From GCA-003244245 sp963712995 (GTDB lineage Bacteria; Actinomycetota; Actinomycetes; Mycobacteriales; Pseudonocardiaceae), in the NCBI GenBank assembly GCA_963712995.1, contig CAVQKH010000025.1, forward strand, positions 62,001 to 126,000: 64,000 bases of DNA, read 5' to 3'. The position numbers were made by a program, and so were the translations under genes. Numbering within the stretch: position 1 is the first letter of the stretch; each line of letters opens with the position of its first letter. A model generated the notes under the pieces. That model saw only the letters and a list, made by a program, of their open reading frames with translations, had not been told where the DNA came from and did no database searches. Shown in pieces: positions 45,201 to 53,642 of this stretch.

Positions 45201-46277
45201 CTGGCCACCCAGGGCCTGTCCTACGGGGTGCACGTGATGATCGGCGCCACCCGGTGGGCGGAGATCCGGCCCGCCTTGAAGGACCTTCTCGGTACCCGTT
45301 TCGAGCTGCGCCTGGGCGATCCGGGGGAGTCCGACATCGACCGGCGAGTGGCGGTCAACGTGCCGCCCGGGCGTCCCGGGCGCGGCCTGTCCCGGGACAA
45401 GCTGCACTTCCTGGCCGCGTTGCCGCGCATCGACGCGGTCACCAGCACGCAGGACGCCGGTGCCGGGGTCGCCGACGCCGTCGCGCACATCCGCCAGGGA
45501 TGGGTCGGCCGCAGCGCGCCGCGGGTCCGGCTGCTGCCGGAGCGGATCGCCTACCAGCAGTTGCCGGCACTGCAGCCGCCACGACCGCACCTGATCCCGA
45601 TCGGGATCAACGAGGCGGAGCTCTCCACGGTCTACCTCGACTTCATCACTGAGCCGCATTTCCTGTGCTTCGCCGACGGTGAGTCCGGCAAGACCAACCT
45701 GCTGCGGGCGATCGCCCGGGGCATTGTGGCGCGCTGCACCCCGGAGCAGGCCCGCATCGTCATGGTCGACTACCGCCGCACCATGCTCGGCGTCGTGGAG
45801 ACCGAGCACCTCATCGGTTACGGCATGTCGGCCGATGTGCTGACCCCGATGATCAATGATGTGCAGGGCTCCATGCGCAAGCGCCTGCCCGGTGCCGGCG
45901 TCACCCAGCAGCAGCTCCGGGACCGCTCCTGGTGGTCGGGGCCGGAACTCTACGTCCTGGTCGACGATTACGACCTGGTCGCCACCCAGGGCGGTGCCAA
46001 CCCGCTCGCTCCGCTGCTGGAGTTCCTGGCCCAGGCCAAGGACGTGGGGTTGCACCTCATCATCGCCCGGCGCTGCGGCGGTGCGTCCCGGGCCATGTTC
46101 GAGCCGGTGATCGCCAGGCTGCGGGAGCTGTCCACACCCGGCATCCTGATGAGCGGAAGCCCCGACGAAGGCCCGCTGATCGGCAACGTCAAACCAGTCC
46201 CGATGCCACCCGGCCGGGGCACCCTGCTCACCCGCAAGGCCGGCCAGCAACTCATCCAGGTCGCGTGGTCTGAGTGA
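42258..46277 (+). CDS. eccC: type VII secretion protein EccC (fused EccCa-EccCb)
   Basis: 1339 residues from GTG 42258, with GGGAGG upstream. Two N-terminal membrane helices (VVMIVAVLGMVAYIFIA and FLMFPIMMVISTVGMFAG) lead to three FtsK/SpoIIIE-type ATPase domains. Walker A motifs are GATGSGKSEFLR (about 483), TGGPQSGKSTLLR (about 842) and FADGESGKTNLLR (about 1138, with Glu in the loop). The first domain has LFIVIDEFSELLAQQ as Walker B. EccC recognises substrates by their C-terminal signals and powers export. It is complete, although other parts of the locus are damaged. It ends at an inverted repeat, converging on the VOC gene. Confidence 0.95.
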   Translation: MSTVQFRRLPRLAAPRMPGGEVHLEPPPEVPRVIPGNLMQKMLPVVMIVAVLGMVAYIFIAPGADKKNPLFLMFPIMMVISTVGMFAGGGRGGQAKAEMNEDRKDYLRYLGQMRERARESAQEQRAALEWSHPDPAALSSIANSRRMWERRSGDQDFCHVRVCRGSQRLATRLVPPQTGPVDELEPITTLALRQFVRAHSIVPELPIAISIRGFAAVGVSGDPAASRGLVRAMVAQLATFHTPDDLLIAVVTAGRAKVDWEWAKWLPHVQHPSRVDGAGPVRMMAATLAQIEELLAEQLRDRPRFARNSPPPGDEPHILIVIDGGEVSGAEQIILEEGLAGVTLLDLSASLGTLTGRRGLQLAIEGGAIGARNASGVEYFGTPDALAAAEAEAVARALSPYRLGAHDAPEEDEPLLSSTGLLGLLGLPEDPHAFDVAAAWRPRPIRDRLRVPIGLGEFGQPVELDIKESAQGGMGPHGLCVGATGSGKSEFLRTLVLGLIATHSSAVLNLVLVDFKGGATFLGMEGAPHVAAVITNLADDLTQVTRMRDALAGEMNRRQELLRTAGNFANVKDYEKARENGADLDPLPALFIVIDEFSELLAQQPEFIDLFVAIGRLGRSLQMHLLLASQRLEEGKLRGLESHLSYRIGLKTFSAGESRAVLGVPDAYELPSVPGSGYLKFDTASMERFKAAYVSGPYRAGRVVALDGSGLATSTPVTADHRPRLFVPDYVEAPEAPQPVVHHEVEPPENVTEPSVLDVVVARLAGQGPPAHEVWLAPLDAPPSLDQLLPPLSVTEDRGLSPVGFFGNGRLTIPVGIVDKPYEQRRDLLWADLSGAAGHAVVTGGPQSGKSTLLRSILMSLALTHTPAEVQFFCIDFGGGTLASLDGLPHSGGVAGRLEPDTVRRILAEVSALLTTREQRFRTLGIDSMTEYRARKQRADSSARKDPLSEDQFGDVFLVIDGWHSFRQEFDVSDLEMRVVNLATQGLSYGVHVMIGATRWAEIRPALKDLLGTRFELRLGDPGESDIDRRVAVNVPPGRPGRGLSRDKLHFLAALPRIDAVTSTQDAGAGVADAVAHIRQGWVGRSAPRVRLLPERIAYQQLPALQPPRPHLIPIGINEAELSTVYLDFITEPHFLCFADGESGKTNLLRAIARGIVARCTPEQARIVMVDYRRTMLGVVETEHLIGYGMSADVLTPMINDVQGSMRKRLPGAGVTQQQLRDRSWWSGPELYVLVDDYDLVATQGGANPLAPLLEFLAQAKDVGLHLIIARRCGGASRAMFEPVIARLRELSTPGILMSGSPDEGPLIGNVKPVPMPPGRGTLLTRKAGQQLIQVAWSE

Positions 46278-46324
46278 CCGGTGAGTGGCGATGCACGTGA
46301 TAGCTCGCATCGCCACTCACCGGT
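46277..46324. terminator. 18-bp inverted repeat between eccC and the VOC gene
   Basis: ACCGGTGAGTGGCGATGC (46277-46294) pairs exactly with 46307-46324 around a 12-nt loop. It begins at the last base of the eccC stop and ends 2 bp before the VOC stop. The GTGAGTGG/GATGC core is shared with the palindrome at 20251-20296. Confidence 0.8.
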
Positions 46325-46326
46325 TC

Positions 46327-47103
46327 CTACTCGGCTTCGTTGGGGGCGACGAGCTTGAATTGCGCGCCGGTCGGGTCGGCTGCGGTGGCGAGACGGCCGT
46401 ATGGCGTGTCTTGAGCAGCCGTCACGATCGAGCCGCCGAGCTCGACGATTCGGGCCAGCGCGGCGTCGGTGTCTTCTACCCCGAAGTACACCGACCAGTG
46501 GGCCGGGACACCCTCGGGGAGGAAACCCGAGGTGTCCATGATCCCGGCCAGCCAGCCCTCGCCATGCTTGAGTGTGGTGTAGCGGAACTCCGCGGTGTCG
46601 GCCAGGACATGGGTGTCCCAGCCGAACACGTTGCGGTAGAAGGAGACAGCTGCCTGGTAGTCACGGGTGTGCAGCTCGAACCAGCTCGGTGCTCCAGGCT
46701 CGTTGAGGATCCCGAAGCCCTGATGCAGGCCGGGCCGCCAGACGCCGATGCTCGCGCCGCCGGGGTCGCTGACCACGGCCATGGTGCCCAGATCAGCGAC
46801 GTCCATGGCGTCGAGGAGGACCTGGCCTGCGTGCTCGACGGTGGCCTCGACGGTCTTGCGGGCGTCATCACTGGCCAGGTACACCGACCACACGTCCGGC
46901 ATCTCCGGGCGCTGACTGGCCATGCATCCGGCGATCCGCACGCCATCTTTCGTGAAATTGAAGTAGCCGCCGAACTCCTCGGCGGGCTCCTCGGCGGTCC
47001 AGCCGAACAGCTGGCAGTAGAACGCCCGGCTGCCCTCGGTGTCCGAGGTCATCAGATCAACCCAGCAGGGCGCTCCGATCACAGCGGTGTCTCGGGTGGG
47101 CAC
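46327..47103 (-). CDS. VOC family protein with two glyoxalase-like domains
   Basis: 258 residues from GTG 47103, with GGGAG upstream. Two similar domains follow each other: the first with APCWVDLMTSDTEGSRAFYC and FGWTAEEPAEEFGGYF, the second with SWFELHTRDYQAAVSFYRNV and FGWDTHVLADTAEFRY. The arrangement resembles mycobacterial CFP30B-type proteins. Metal and substrate are unknown. It is a single gene convergent with eccC. Confidence 0.85.
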   Translation of the reverse strand: MPTRDTAVIGAPCWVDLMTSDTEGSRAFYCQLFGWTAEEPAEEFGGYFNFTKDGVRIAGCMASQRPEMPDVWSVYLASDDARKTVEATVEHAGQVLLDAMDVADLGTMAVVSDPGGASIGVWRPGLHQGFGILNEPGAPSWFELHTRDYQAAVSFYRNVFGWDTHVLADTAEFRYTTLKHGEGWLAGIMDTSGFLPEGVPAHWSVYFGVEDTDAALARIVELGGSIVTAAQDTPYGRLATAADPTGAQFKLVAPNEAE

Positions 47104-47317
47104 TGGTAGCTCCCTTCTCGATGTTCGAAATCATGTCATCACTATTGACGCCGCAGCGGCCCCGAACTCATCGGTCCTCCTGGCCCGAGTTCTGAGTAAT
47201 CTGGCGCTCCGCAGCCTTGCCGTAAACCGATTTCATGATCTTTTCGCGACTTCGCGGTCCGTGGCGAAGATCATGCCGTAGATCGGGGCTCCGCTGACAT
47301 TAGTCGAGCGCAATGGC

Positions 47318-48598
47318 TTATAATTGCCTCTCTTGTGTAGCTGTTCTAACCTGCCGCACTGTCCTTGCCAAATCCTGACAGGTTGAATCCTTACGGCTGC
47401 CAAGCTCATCCGCTAAGGGCATCATGCGGTCTTGCAGCTGTCGCGATCCAACGCGCCCAACAAGCACGAGTGCCCGTTGAGTGTCCTGTACCGCATCATT
47501 TACGGCGCCAGCTCGTATGTTCGCTGTCGCTAAGATAATCGTATCCAGGGCATTACACCAATGGTCATCTTTTGGCCGCTTCCGCAGGGCTGTCGTAATC
47601 TCATTTCTGGCAGCATCAAAGTTGCCTAGCTTGAGCTCTGCCGACGCTAAAACGCCATGACCATTACCGTAGGCGGCGAAACCAGGCAACGACTGACTAA
47701 TATCGGCATCGGCAAATAGGCCCCGAGCGGTTATAAGCTCACGCTTGGCTATATCCGGCCTACCAAACGCCACGTACCCGGCTACTGTCTCGCCGCCCAG
47801 CACCGCCCGGACCTGCGGGTCAACCGAGCGAGCCGCCGCTGTCTGACCTACTTGAAGCAGTTTTAGCGCAAACTCCGGTTCGCCTAACGATTTTTCGATC
47901 GCTCCGGCCGTACACAGAACTTGCGCAACCCGATCAGGATCACCGGCCGCAAGGTCAAGCGCCTCGTGCATGTGGGCCCGGTAGTCATCCACCAGGCCAA
48001 CATCACCAGCCGCCCACCCCGCTCGGCGATGAGCATCCGACACCAAGACCCTCAGACGCCTATGCACATCAGAGGTTGCCTCAGCCTTCAACAGTTGCTC
48101 CCCAGCCCTCGCCGTGGCCGCCAGCGGCTCCCTCGTCGCCCGACCACCTATCTCCCGCTGTAAGGCTTGCAACTCCACCAAGGTCGCCTCGTACATCCGC
48201 ACGTCAGCCATGCCGACCCGCCGGGGCGGGTCGATCAAGACACGACGGACGGTCAGCGGTTCCGGCTCACCGAACACCGGAGCACCGAACAAGATCGTCC
48301 CGGCTAGAGCTAACAGCTTGCGACGTTCCACGTCTTCATCGACCTCCTCCGGGACCGGTTCTGACTCAACATCCCAACCCAATCCCATCATCCCGCGAGG
48401 TATGCCAAGACCGTCTGCCACCCGAACGAGCACGTCATATGCCTGCACCTGACGGCCGCTCATGATGGCTGAGACCTCTGACTGGTTCATCTTCACCAGT
48501 ACGGCCAGCTCACGCTGAGTCATACCGCCGTCACGGAGAAAACGAAAGATAGCTGAGATATCTCGCTCAGCACAAGCCTCGATCATGGCCGGATTCAT
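47318..48598 (-). CDS. XRE-type regulator with a TPR-like C-terminal region
   Basis: 426 residues from ATG 48598; a GTG two codons upstream is an alternative. The N-terminal helix-turn-helix reads ISAIFRFLRDGGMTQRELAV and then MNQSEVSAIMSGRQVQ. A linker (PVPEEVDEDVERRKLLALA) leads to about 300 residues of helical repeats (ALDLAAGDPDRVAQVLCTAG, ALKLLQVGQTAAARS). Regulators of this build are common in streptomycetes and relatives. Base composition is clearly lower in GC than the neighbours, which suggests a different history. It lies between the VOC gene and valS. Confidence 0.82.
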   Translation of the reverse strand: MNPAMIEACAERDISAIFRFLRDGGMTQRELAVLVKMNQSEVSAIMSGRQVQAYDVLVRVADGLGIPRGMMGLGWDVESEPVPEEVDEDVERRKLLALAGTILFGAPVFGEPEPLTVRRVLIDPPRRVGMADVRMYEATLVELQALQREIGGRATREPLAATARAGEQLLKAEATSDVHRRLRVLVSDAHRRAGWAAGDVGLVDDYRAHMHEALDLAAGDPDRVAQVLCTAGAIEKSLGEPEFALKLLQVGQTAAARSVDPQVRAVLGGETVAGYVAFGRPDIAKRELITARGLFADADISQSLPGFAAYGNGHGVLASAELKLGNFDAARNEITTALRKRPKDDHWCNALDTIILATANIRAGAVNDAVQDTQRALVLVGRVGSRQLQDRMMPLADELGSRKDSTCQDLARTVRQVRTATQERQL

Positions 48599-48885
48599 GT
48601 CCACCGGGGGATTGTACCGTGGGGCTAGTTGAGAAGATTAGGATGCTCGTAGATAGTTGCTCAACCGATTTATTGCATCCTGAGTGCTATGGCCGTCCCA
48701 AGTATGCGCTACTACCACTTCGGGTATCCGAAACAGGTCCCAGTCCTTAGCGGCTGATTGCTGTGGTTGTTTGACTCGGCTAAGTGCCGACACCGACAAC
48801 CTCGGTCCAGCCGCGCGGTACAGCGTGCTGTCCGATGACCAGGGTTGTTCTGGCCGGCTCGCCGACGGTTGCCTGCGGGGCCTGG

Positions 48886-51492
48886 TCAGGGGGCGATGCA
48901 CTCGGTTTCGGGTAGCTGCACCTCGACGCCTGCCTCCGCGCCGTTGGTCAGCTCCACTGTGATCAGCTCCCGCACGTTGCCCGCACTGCGCAGATCACCG
49001 AGAACAGCCTGTACTGCGGCGATCTTCGTTCGGGAATCCACGACTGTGACCGAGGTGGCCTCGGCCCGGACCGAGCGTTTGGCATCCGATTTGGCCTTGC
49101 GGATCTGCCGCAGCACCTGCGCCGCCACGGCCAGCACGGAGGGATCACCGGGGGGCAGCGCGGCACCGTTGGTCAGCGTGTGCAGCTCGGCGGCGTGCGG
49201 CCAAGCCGCCCGGTGCACCGACCCGGCAGTGAAGCCCGGCAACGGCCCGTCCTGCGTCTGGGCCCACGACCAGGCCTCTTCGGTGACGTAGGGCAAAAAC
49301 GGCGCGAACAGCCGCAGCAGGGTGGACACCGCGATGCACAGCGCCGTGCGGGCCGAGGCGGCATCCGGACCGTCGCGGTAGGCGCGGACCTTGACGAGCT
49401 CGAGGTAGTCGTCGCAGAAGCGCCAGAAGAACTCCTCGGTGGTCTGCAACGCCCGCGCGTAGTCGTAGCTCTCGAAGGCGCCGGTCGCGTCGTCGACCAG
49501 GGTGGCCAGCTGGGCCAGCATCGCCCGGTCGATCGCCTCGGTCACCCCCGCGTCAGCCGGCGCGGGAAGCCCCAGGGCGAACTTGGACGCGTTGAGCACC
49601 TTGACGGCGAGCCGCCGGCCGATCTTCATCTGGCCGGGGTCGAAAGCGGTGTCGGTGCCGGGTCGGCCGCTGGCCGCCCAGTAGCGCACCGCGTCGGCGC
49701 CGTGCTGCTCCAGCAGCTCCGTGGGCACCACGACGTTGCCGCGGGACTTCGACATCTTCTTGCGGTCCGGGTCGAGGATCCAACCGGAGATCGCGGCGTG
49801 CCGCCAGGGCAGGCCGCCGTGCTCGTAGTGGCTGCGGACCACCGTCGAGAACAGCCAGGTGCGGATGATGTCGTGGGCCTGCGGGCGCAGGTCCATCGGG
49901 AAGGTCCGGGCGAACAGGTCGGCGTCCTCCTCCCAGCCGCAGGCGATCTGGGGGGTCAGCGACGAGGTCGCCCAGGTGTCCATGATGTCGGGGTCACCGG
50001 TGAAACCGCCCGGTTGGTCCCGCTGCCCGGCGGTGTAACCCGGTGCGACATGGGACTGCGGGTCGATGGGCAGCGCGGTCTCCTCCGGCACGATCGGGTG
50101 CTCGTAGTCGGGAAGGCCCGCCTCGTCGAGCCGGTACCACAGCGGGATCGGCACACCGAAGAACCGCTGGCGGGAGACCAGCCAGTCACCGTTGAGCCCG
50201 TCCACCCAGTTCTCGTAGCGGTGGCGCATGAACTCCGGGTGCCAGTTCAGCTCGGTGCCCCGGGAGATCAGCTCGTCCCGCAGCTCCGGCGAGCGGCCCC
50301 CGTTGCGGATGTACCACTGCCGGGTCGTGACGATCTCCAGCGGCCGCTCGCCCTTCTCGTAGAACTTGACCGGGTGGGTGATCGGTCGTGGCTCGCCCAG
50401 CAGATCACCGCAGGAGCGCAGCAGCTCGACCATCTCCCGCTGGGCACCGGCGCTGGACTTGCCGCTCAACCGCGCGTAGGCCTCCCGAGCGGCCTCACTG
50501 GTCAGCCAGGACGGTGTCTCGGTCGTGAACCGGCCGGTCTTGCCGATCACCGCGCGGGTATCCAGCTCCAGCTCGCGCCACCACATCACGTCCGCGAGGT
50601 CACCGAAGGTGCAGACCATGGCGATGCCGGTGCCCTTGTCCGGTTCCGCTCGGCGGTGGGCCAGTACCGGCACCTCGACGCCGAAGACCGGCGTGCGGAC
50701 CGTCGAGCCGAACAGTGGCTGGTAGCGGTCGTCGTCGGGATGCGCGACCAGCGCGACGCAGGACACCAGCAGCTCCGGTCGCGTCGTGGAGATGACGACC
50801 TCGCCCGGCCCGTCGCCGCGGTGAAACCGCAGATCATGGTAGGCGCCCGGGCGGTCCCGGTCCTCCAACTCGGCCTGGGCCACCGCGGTCTGGAAGGTGG
50901 TGTCCCACAGGCAGGGCGCCTCTGACGAGTACGCCTCACCGCGAGCCAGGTTGCGCAGGAACGCCCGCTGGCTCACCCGCTGCGAACGCCCGGACACCGT
51001 CGTGTACGTCAGTGACCAGTCCACCGACAGGCCCAGCAGGCGCCACAGCTGCTCGAAGGCCTTCTCGTCGGTCTCGGTCAGGCGCTCGCACAGCTCGATG
51101 AAGTTGCGGCGGCTGACCGCGATGTAGTCCTGGCGCTTCGATGGGACCTTGGCCGGCGGGGCGAAATCCTCCTGGTAGGTGACCGAGGGGTCGCAGCGCA
51201 CGCCGAAGTAGTTCTCCACCCGTCGCTCGGTCGGCAACCCGTTGTCGTCCCAGCCCATCGGGTAGAACACCTCGCGGCCCCGCATCCGCTGGAAACGCGC
51301 GATCGTGTCCGTGTGTGTGTAGCTGAACACATGGCCGACGTGCAGCGAGCCCGATACGGTCGGCGGCGGCGTATCAATCGAGTAGATCTCGCCGCGGACG
51401 CGAGTACGGTCGAAGCGGAAGGTACCGTCACGCTCCCACCGCTCGCCCCAGCGAGCTTCGAGATTGTCGAGGGTTGGTAGCGGGCTGGCCAT
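48886..51492 (-). CDS. valS: valine--tRNA ligase
   Basis: 868 residues from ATG 51492. The class I signature is PPPTVSGSLHVGHVFSYTHT (HIGH motif, near residue 50) and the second is DPDRKKMSKSRGN, near residue 578. The editing (CP1) domain has STTRPELLVSCVALVAHPDD and the tungsten-binding YENWVDGLNGDWLVSRQRFF is present. The protein lacks the long C-terminal coiled coil of many ValS enzymes, so it belongs to the shorter form. It charges tRNA-Val and hydrolyses misacylated Thr. It is divergent from the WXG100 pair. Confidence 0.95.
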   Translation of the reverse strand: MASPLPTLDNLEARWGERWERDGTFRFDRTRVRGEIYSIDTPPPTVSGSLHVGHVFSYTHTDTIARFQRMRGREVFYPMGWDDNGLPTERRVENYFGVRCDPSVTYQEDFAPPAKVPSKRQDYIAVSRRNFIELCERLTETDEKAFEQLWRLLGLSVDWSLTYTTVSGRSQRVSQRAFLRNLARGEAYSSEAPCLWDTTFQTAVAQAELEDRDRPGAYHDLRFHRGDGPGEVVISTTRPELLVSCVALVAHPDDDRYQPLFGSTVRTPVFGVEVPVLAHRRAEPDKGTGIAMVCTFGDLADVMWWRELELDTRAVIGKTGRFTTETPSWLTSEAAREAYARLSGKSSAGAQREMVELLRSCGDLLGEPRPITHPVKFYEKGERPLEIVTTRQWYIRNGGRSPELRDELISRGTELNWHPEFMRHRYENWVDGLNGDWLVSRQRFFGVPIPLWYRLDEAGLPDYEHPIVPEETALPIDPQSHVAPGYTAGQRDQPGGFTGDPDIMDTWATSSLTPQIACGWEEDADLFARTFPMDLRPQAHDIIRTWLFSTVVRSHYEHGGLPWRHAAISGWILDPDRKKMSKSRGNVVVPTELLEQHGADAVRYWAASGRPGTDTAFDPGQMKIGRRLAVKVLNASKFALGLPAPADAGVTEAIDRAMLAQLATLVDDATGAFESYDYARALQTTEEFFWRFCDDYLELVKVRAYRDGPDAASARTALCIAVSTLLRLFAPFLPYVTEEAWSWAQTQDGPLPGFTAGSVHRAAWPHAAELHTLTNGAALPPGDPSVLAVAAQVLRQIRKAKSDAKRSVRAEATSVTVVDSRTKIAAVQAVLGDLRSAGNVRELITVELTNGAEAGVEVQLPETECIAP

Positions 51493-51710
51493 CCCCCGAC
51501 TCTATCGGCCCATCGTTGCCCGCCCGATCCGGCGTGACCCGCGACCACCGCCGCGATGCGAGAACGATCCCCGCCCGCTTTGTGGCATTCGCTCGTGCAA
51601 CGTTGTGCGACCAGTTCGTCACGGCGTGGAACCGGATCTGGCAGTGTGGCGTCCCCCGGTAGTCACAACCGGTCACATTCCGACCAAACAGATCAAGGAG
51701 ACCACCGCAG

Positions 51711-52025
51711 ATGGCAGGCCAGTTCGGTGCGCAGTTCGAGCAGATGCAGGCGTCGGCGAATCACGTCGCTGAGGTGAATCAGAGCGTTCAGGGCCAGCTC
51801 TCAAGCCTACGAAGCCAGCTGGCTCCGCTGGCGGGAGCGTGGAAGGGCCAGGCGGCGAGCGCCTTCCAGGTTCTGATGGACCGGTGGGACAACGACGCGC
51901 GCAATCTCAACGAGGCGCTCAACGGAATCGGTGAGCAGATCCGCGGATCCGGTACCACCTACGCGCAGGCCGACGAGGCTGAGAACCAGACCTACACGCG
52001 GATCAGCCAGGCCCTCGGCGGCTGA
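51711..52025 (+). CDS. WXG100 family ESX secretion target (EsxB-like)
   Basis: 104 residues from ATG 51711, with AAGGAG about 10 nt upstream. The helix-turn-helix hairpin has the W-x-G turn in LAGAWKGQAASAFQVLMDRW, and the C-terminal helix has YAQADEAENQTYTRIS, where the Y-x-x-x-[DE] export signal fits YAQAD. Such proteins are exported as a heterodimer by EccC. It is followed 57 bp later by a second WXG protein. Confidence 0.92.
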   Translation: MAGQFGAQFEQMQASANHVAEVNQSVQGQLSSLRSQLAPLAGAWKGQAASAFQVLMDRWDNDARNLNEALNGIGEQIRGSGTTYAQADEAENQTYTRISQALGG

Positions 52026-52082
52026 GTGCGCTGCTTCGCCTCACCCGATACCCCACATCATGAGGTCAAAGGAGATGAACAG

Positions 52083-52370
52083 ATGAGCGAGATTCTGGTC
52101 ACGTTCGGAGAGTTGGAGGGCGCGCGGAGCTCGATCCAGACGACGTGGACGAACATCAACCGGGAGATGGAGGACCTCAAGCGTTACCTCCAGCCGATGG
52201 TGGAAACCTGGACCGGCGAGGCGTCCAGCGCCTACCAGGCCCATCAGGCGAAGTGGGATCGATCGGCGGCAGACCTGAATCAGGTGCTCAACCAGATCGG
52301 GGTCGCACTGGGCGCGTCGAACGAGAACTTCCAGGCCGGCGAGTCAGCGAACCGGGCGCGTTGGTCCTAG
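52083..52370 (+). CDS. WXG100 family ESX secretion target (EsxA-like)
   Basis: 95 residues from ATG 52083, with AAAGGAG upstream. The turn motif is VETWTGEASSAYQAHQAKWD, in the middle of two long helices; the C-terminus (NFQAGESANRARWS) lacks a clear Y-x-x-x-[DE] signal, which is normally carried by only one partner of the pair. It is the second gene of the esx operon, which ends at a terminator-like hairpin at 52392-52438. Confidence 0.92.
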   Translation: MSEILVTFGELEGARSSIQTTWTNINREMEDLKRYLQPMVETWTGEASSAYQAHQAKWDRSAADLNQVLNQIGVALGASNENFQAGESANRARWS

Positions 52371-52391
52371 CCGCCGCCGGGTCAGGCCTAC

Positions 52392-52438
52392 CGGGGTCGC
52401 CGCCTGGGGACCAGCTCCCGTCGTGGCGACCCCGTTTT
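52392..52438 (+). terminator. intrinsic terminator after the WXG100 pair
   Basis: CGGGGTCGCC (52392-52401) pairs with GGCGACCCCG (52425-52434) and is followed at once by TTTT. The loop is 23 nt. It lies 22 bp after the stop of the second WXG gene and before the rplM promoter region. Confidence 0.7.
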
Positions 52439-52601
52439 GACCGTGCCCGACCGCGGCCGGTATCGTTTCCACCTGCTGTGCGGACGGGCGCGGCTCCCAG
52501 TGGACGGCTGTTTCGGTGGTCATCCGTGCCGGGGACGCCAGCCGCACCGGCGGTTCGATTCCGGCCTATGAGGTCGGACCCTGCTATGACGAGGTAGGTC
52601 C

Positions 52602-53045
52602 GTGCGCACGTACAGCCCTAAGCCCGGCGAGGTCGAGCGCGCCTGGCATGTCATCGATGCCACTGACGTGGTGTTGGGCCGGCTGGCCAGCCAGGCGGCC
52701 ATCCTGCTGCGCGGCAAGCACAAGCCGACCTACGCTCCGCACGTCGATACCGGCGATTTCGTAGTGATCGTCAACGCTGGCAAGGTGGCGTTGTCGGGCA
52801 ACAAGGGAGACCGCAGCTTCGTCTACCGGCACAGTGGACGTCCAGGGGGGCTCAAGCGGCGCTCGTTCGGCGAGATGCTGGCCACCCGGCCGGAGCGGTT
52901 GTTGGAGCGATCCATCAAGGGCATGCTCCCGAAGAACACCCTGGGTCGGGCGATGGCCCGCAAGCTCAAGGTTTATGCCACTGCGGAACACCCGCACACG
53001 GCGCAACGCCCGCAGCCCTACCAGATCACCCAGGTCGCTCAGTGA
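52602..53045 (+). CDS. rplM: 50S ribosomal protein L13
   Basis: 147 residues from GTG 52602. MRTYSPKPGEVERAWHVIDA is the typical start; VVLGRLASQAAILLRGKHKP and YRHSGRPGGLKRRSFGEML confirm the family. L13 is an early assembly protein of the 50S subunit. Its stop overlaps the rpsI start by 4 bp (GTGA), the usual rplM-rpsI coupling. Confidence 0.97.
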   Translation: MRTYSPKPGEVERAWHVIDATDVVLGRLASQAAILLRGKHKPTYAPHVDTGDFVVIVNAGKVALSGNKGDRSFVYRHSGRPGGLKRRSFGEMLATRPERLLERSIKGMLPKNTLGRAMARKLKVYATAEHPHTAQRPQPYQITQVAQ

Positions 53046-53605
53046 CCACTCCTGACCCAGTGATCACTCCTGGCCCCGCGACCGTTTCTGATCCAGTGAA
53101 CGACCCTAGTGAGGACCTGAGAGCCGCCGTGACCACTCCGCAGACCCCGCAATCCGAGACCGGCACAGTCGCGCCGGCCGCGTCGGCTCCGCTCGTGCCC
53201 GCGATGCCGGCACCCAGTGGTCAGGCCGCGCAGGCCGTCGGTCGTCGCAAGGAAGCGGTGGTGCGGGTACGCCTGCTGCCCGGCACTGGGGTGTTCCGGC
53301 TCAATGGCACGAGCCTGGAGCGGTATTTCCCGAACAAGGTGCACCAGCAGCTGATCCGGGAACCTCTGCTGACCGTCAACAAGCCCGAGTCCTACGACGT
53401 GTTCGGCAACCTCTCCGGGGGTGGCACCTCCGGTCAGGCCGGCGCGCTTCGGCTGGCCATCGCCAGGGCGTTGGTCGAGATCAACATCGATGACCGTCCG
53501 GCCCTGAAGAAGGCCGGTTTCCTCACCCGGGACGCCCGGGCCAAAGAGCGCAAGAAGTACGGCCTGAAGAAGGCGCGCAAGGCTCCCCAGTACTCGAAGC
53601 GTTAG
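53042..53605 (+). CDS. rpsI: 30S ribosomal protein S9
   Basis: 187 residues from GTG 53042. The S9 core (about 130 residues, from GRRKEAVVRVRLLPGTGVFR) ends with the conserved KKARKAPQYSKR, whose terminal Arg reaches the P-site tRNA. A Pro/Thr/Ala-rich N-terminal extension of about 60 residues is unusual in length and is encoded partly by imperfect repeats (GTGACCACTCCTG-like units). A start at GTG 53129 would shorten it. It is coupled to rplM. Confidence 0.95.
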   Translation: MTTPDPVITPGPATVSDPVNDPSEDLRAAVTTPQTPQSETGTVAPAASAPLVPAMPAPSGQAAQAVGRRKEAVVRVRLLPGTGVFRLNGTSLERYFPNKVHQQLIREPLLTVNKPESYDVFGNLSGGGTSGQAGALRLAIARALVEINIDDRPALKKAGFLTRDARAKERKKYGLKKARKAPQYSKR

Positions 53606-53642
53606 TCCGCGCTTCGCTGTCCCGCTCGATGCCTCGATTGAT

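Noticed and set aside
48638..48901. Minus-strand open frame ending DAINRLSNYLRAS
   Set aside because: The end reads protein-like, but there is no good start, it overlaps the valS 3' end, and no family was recognised.
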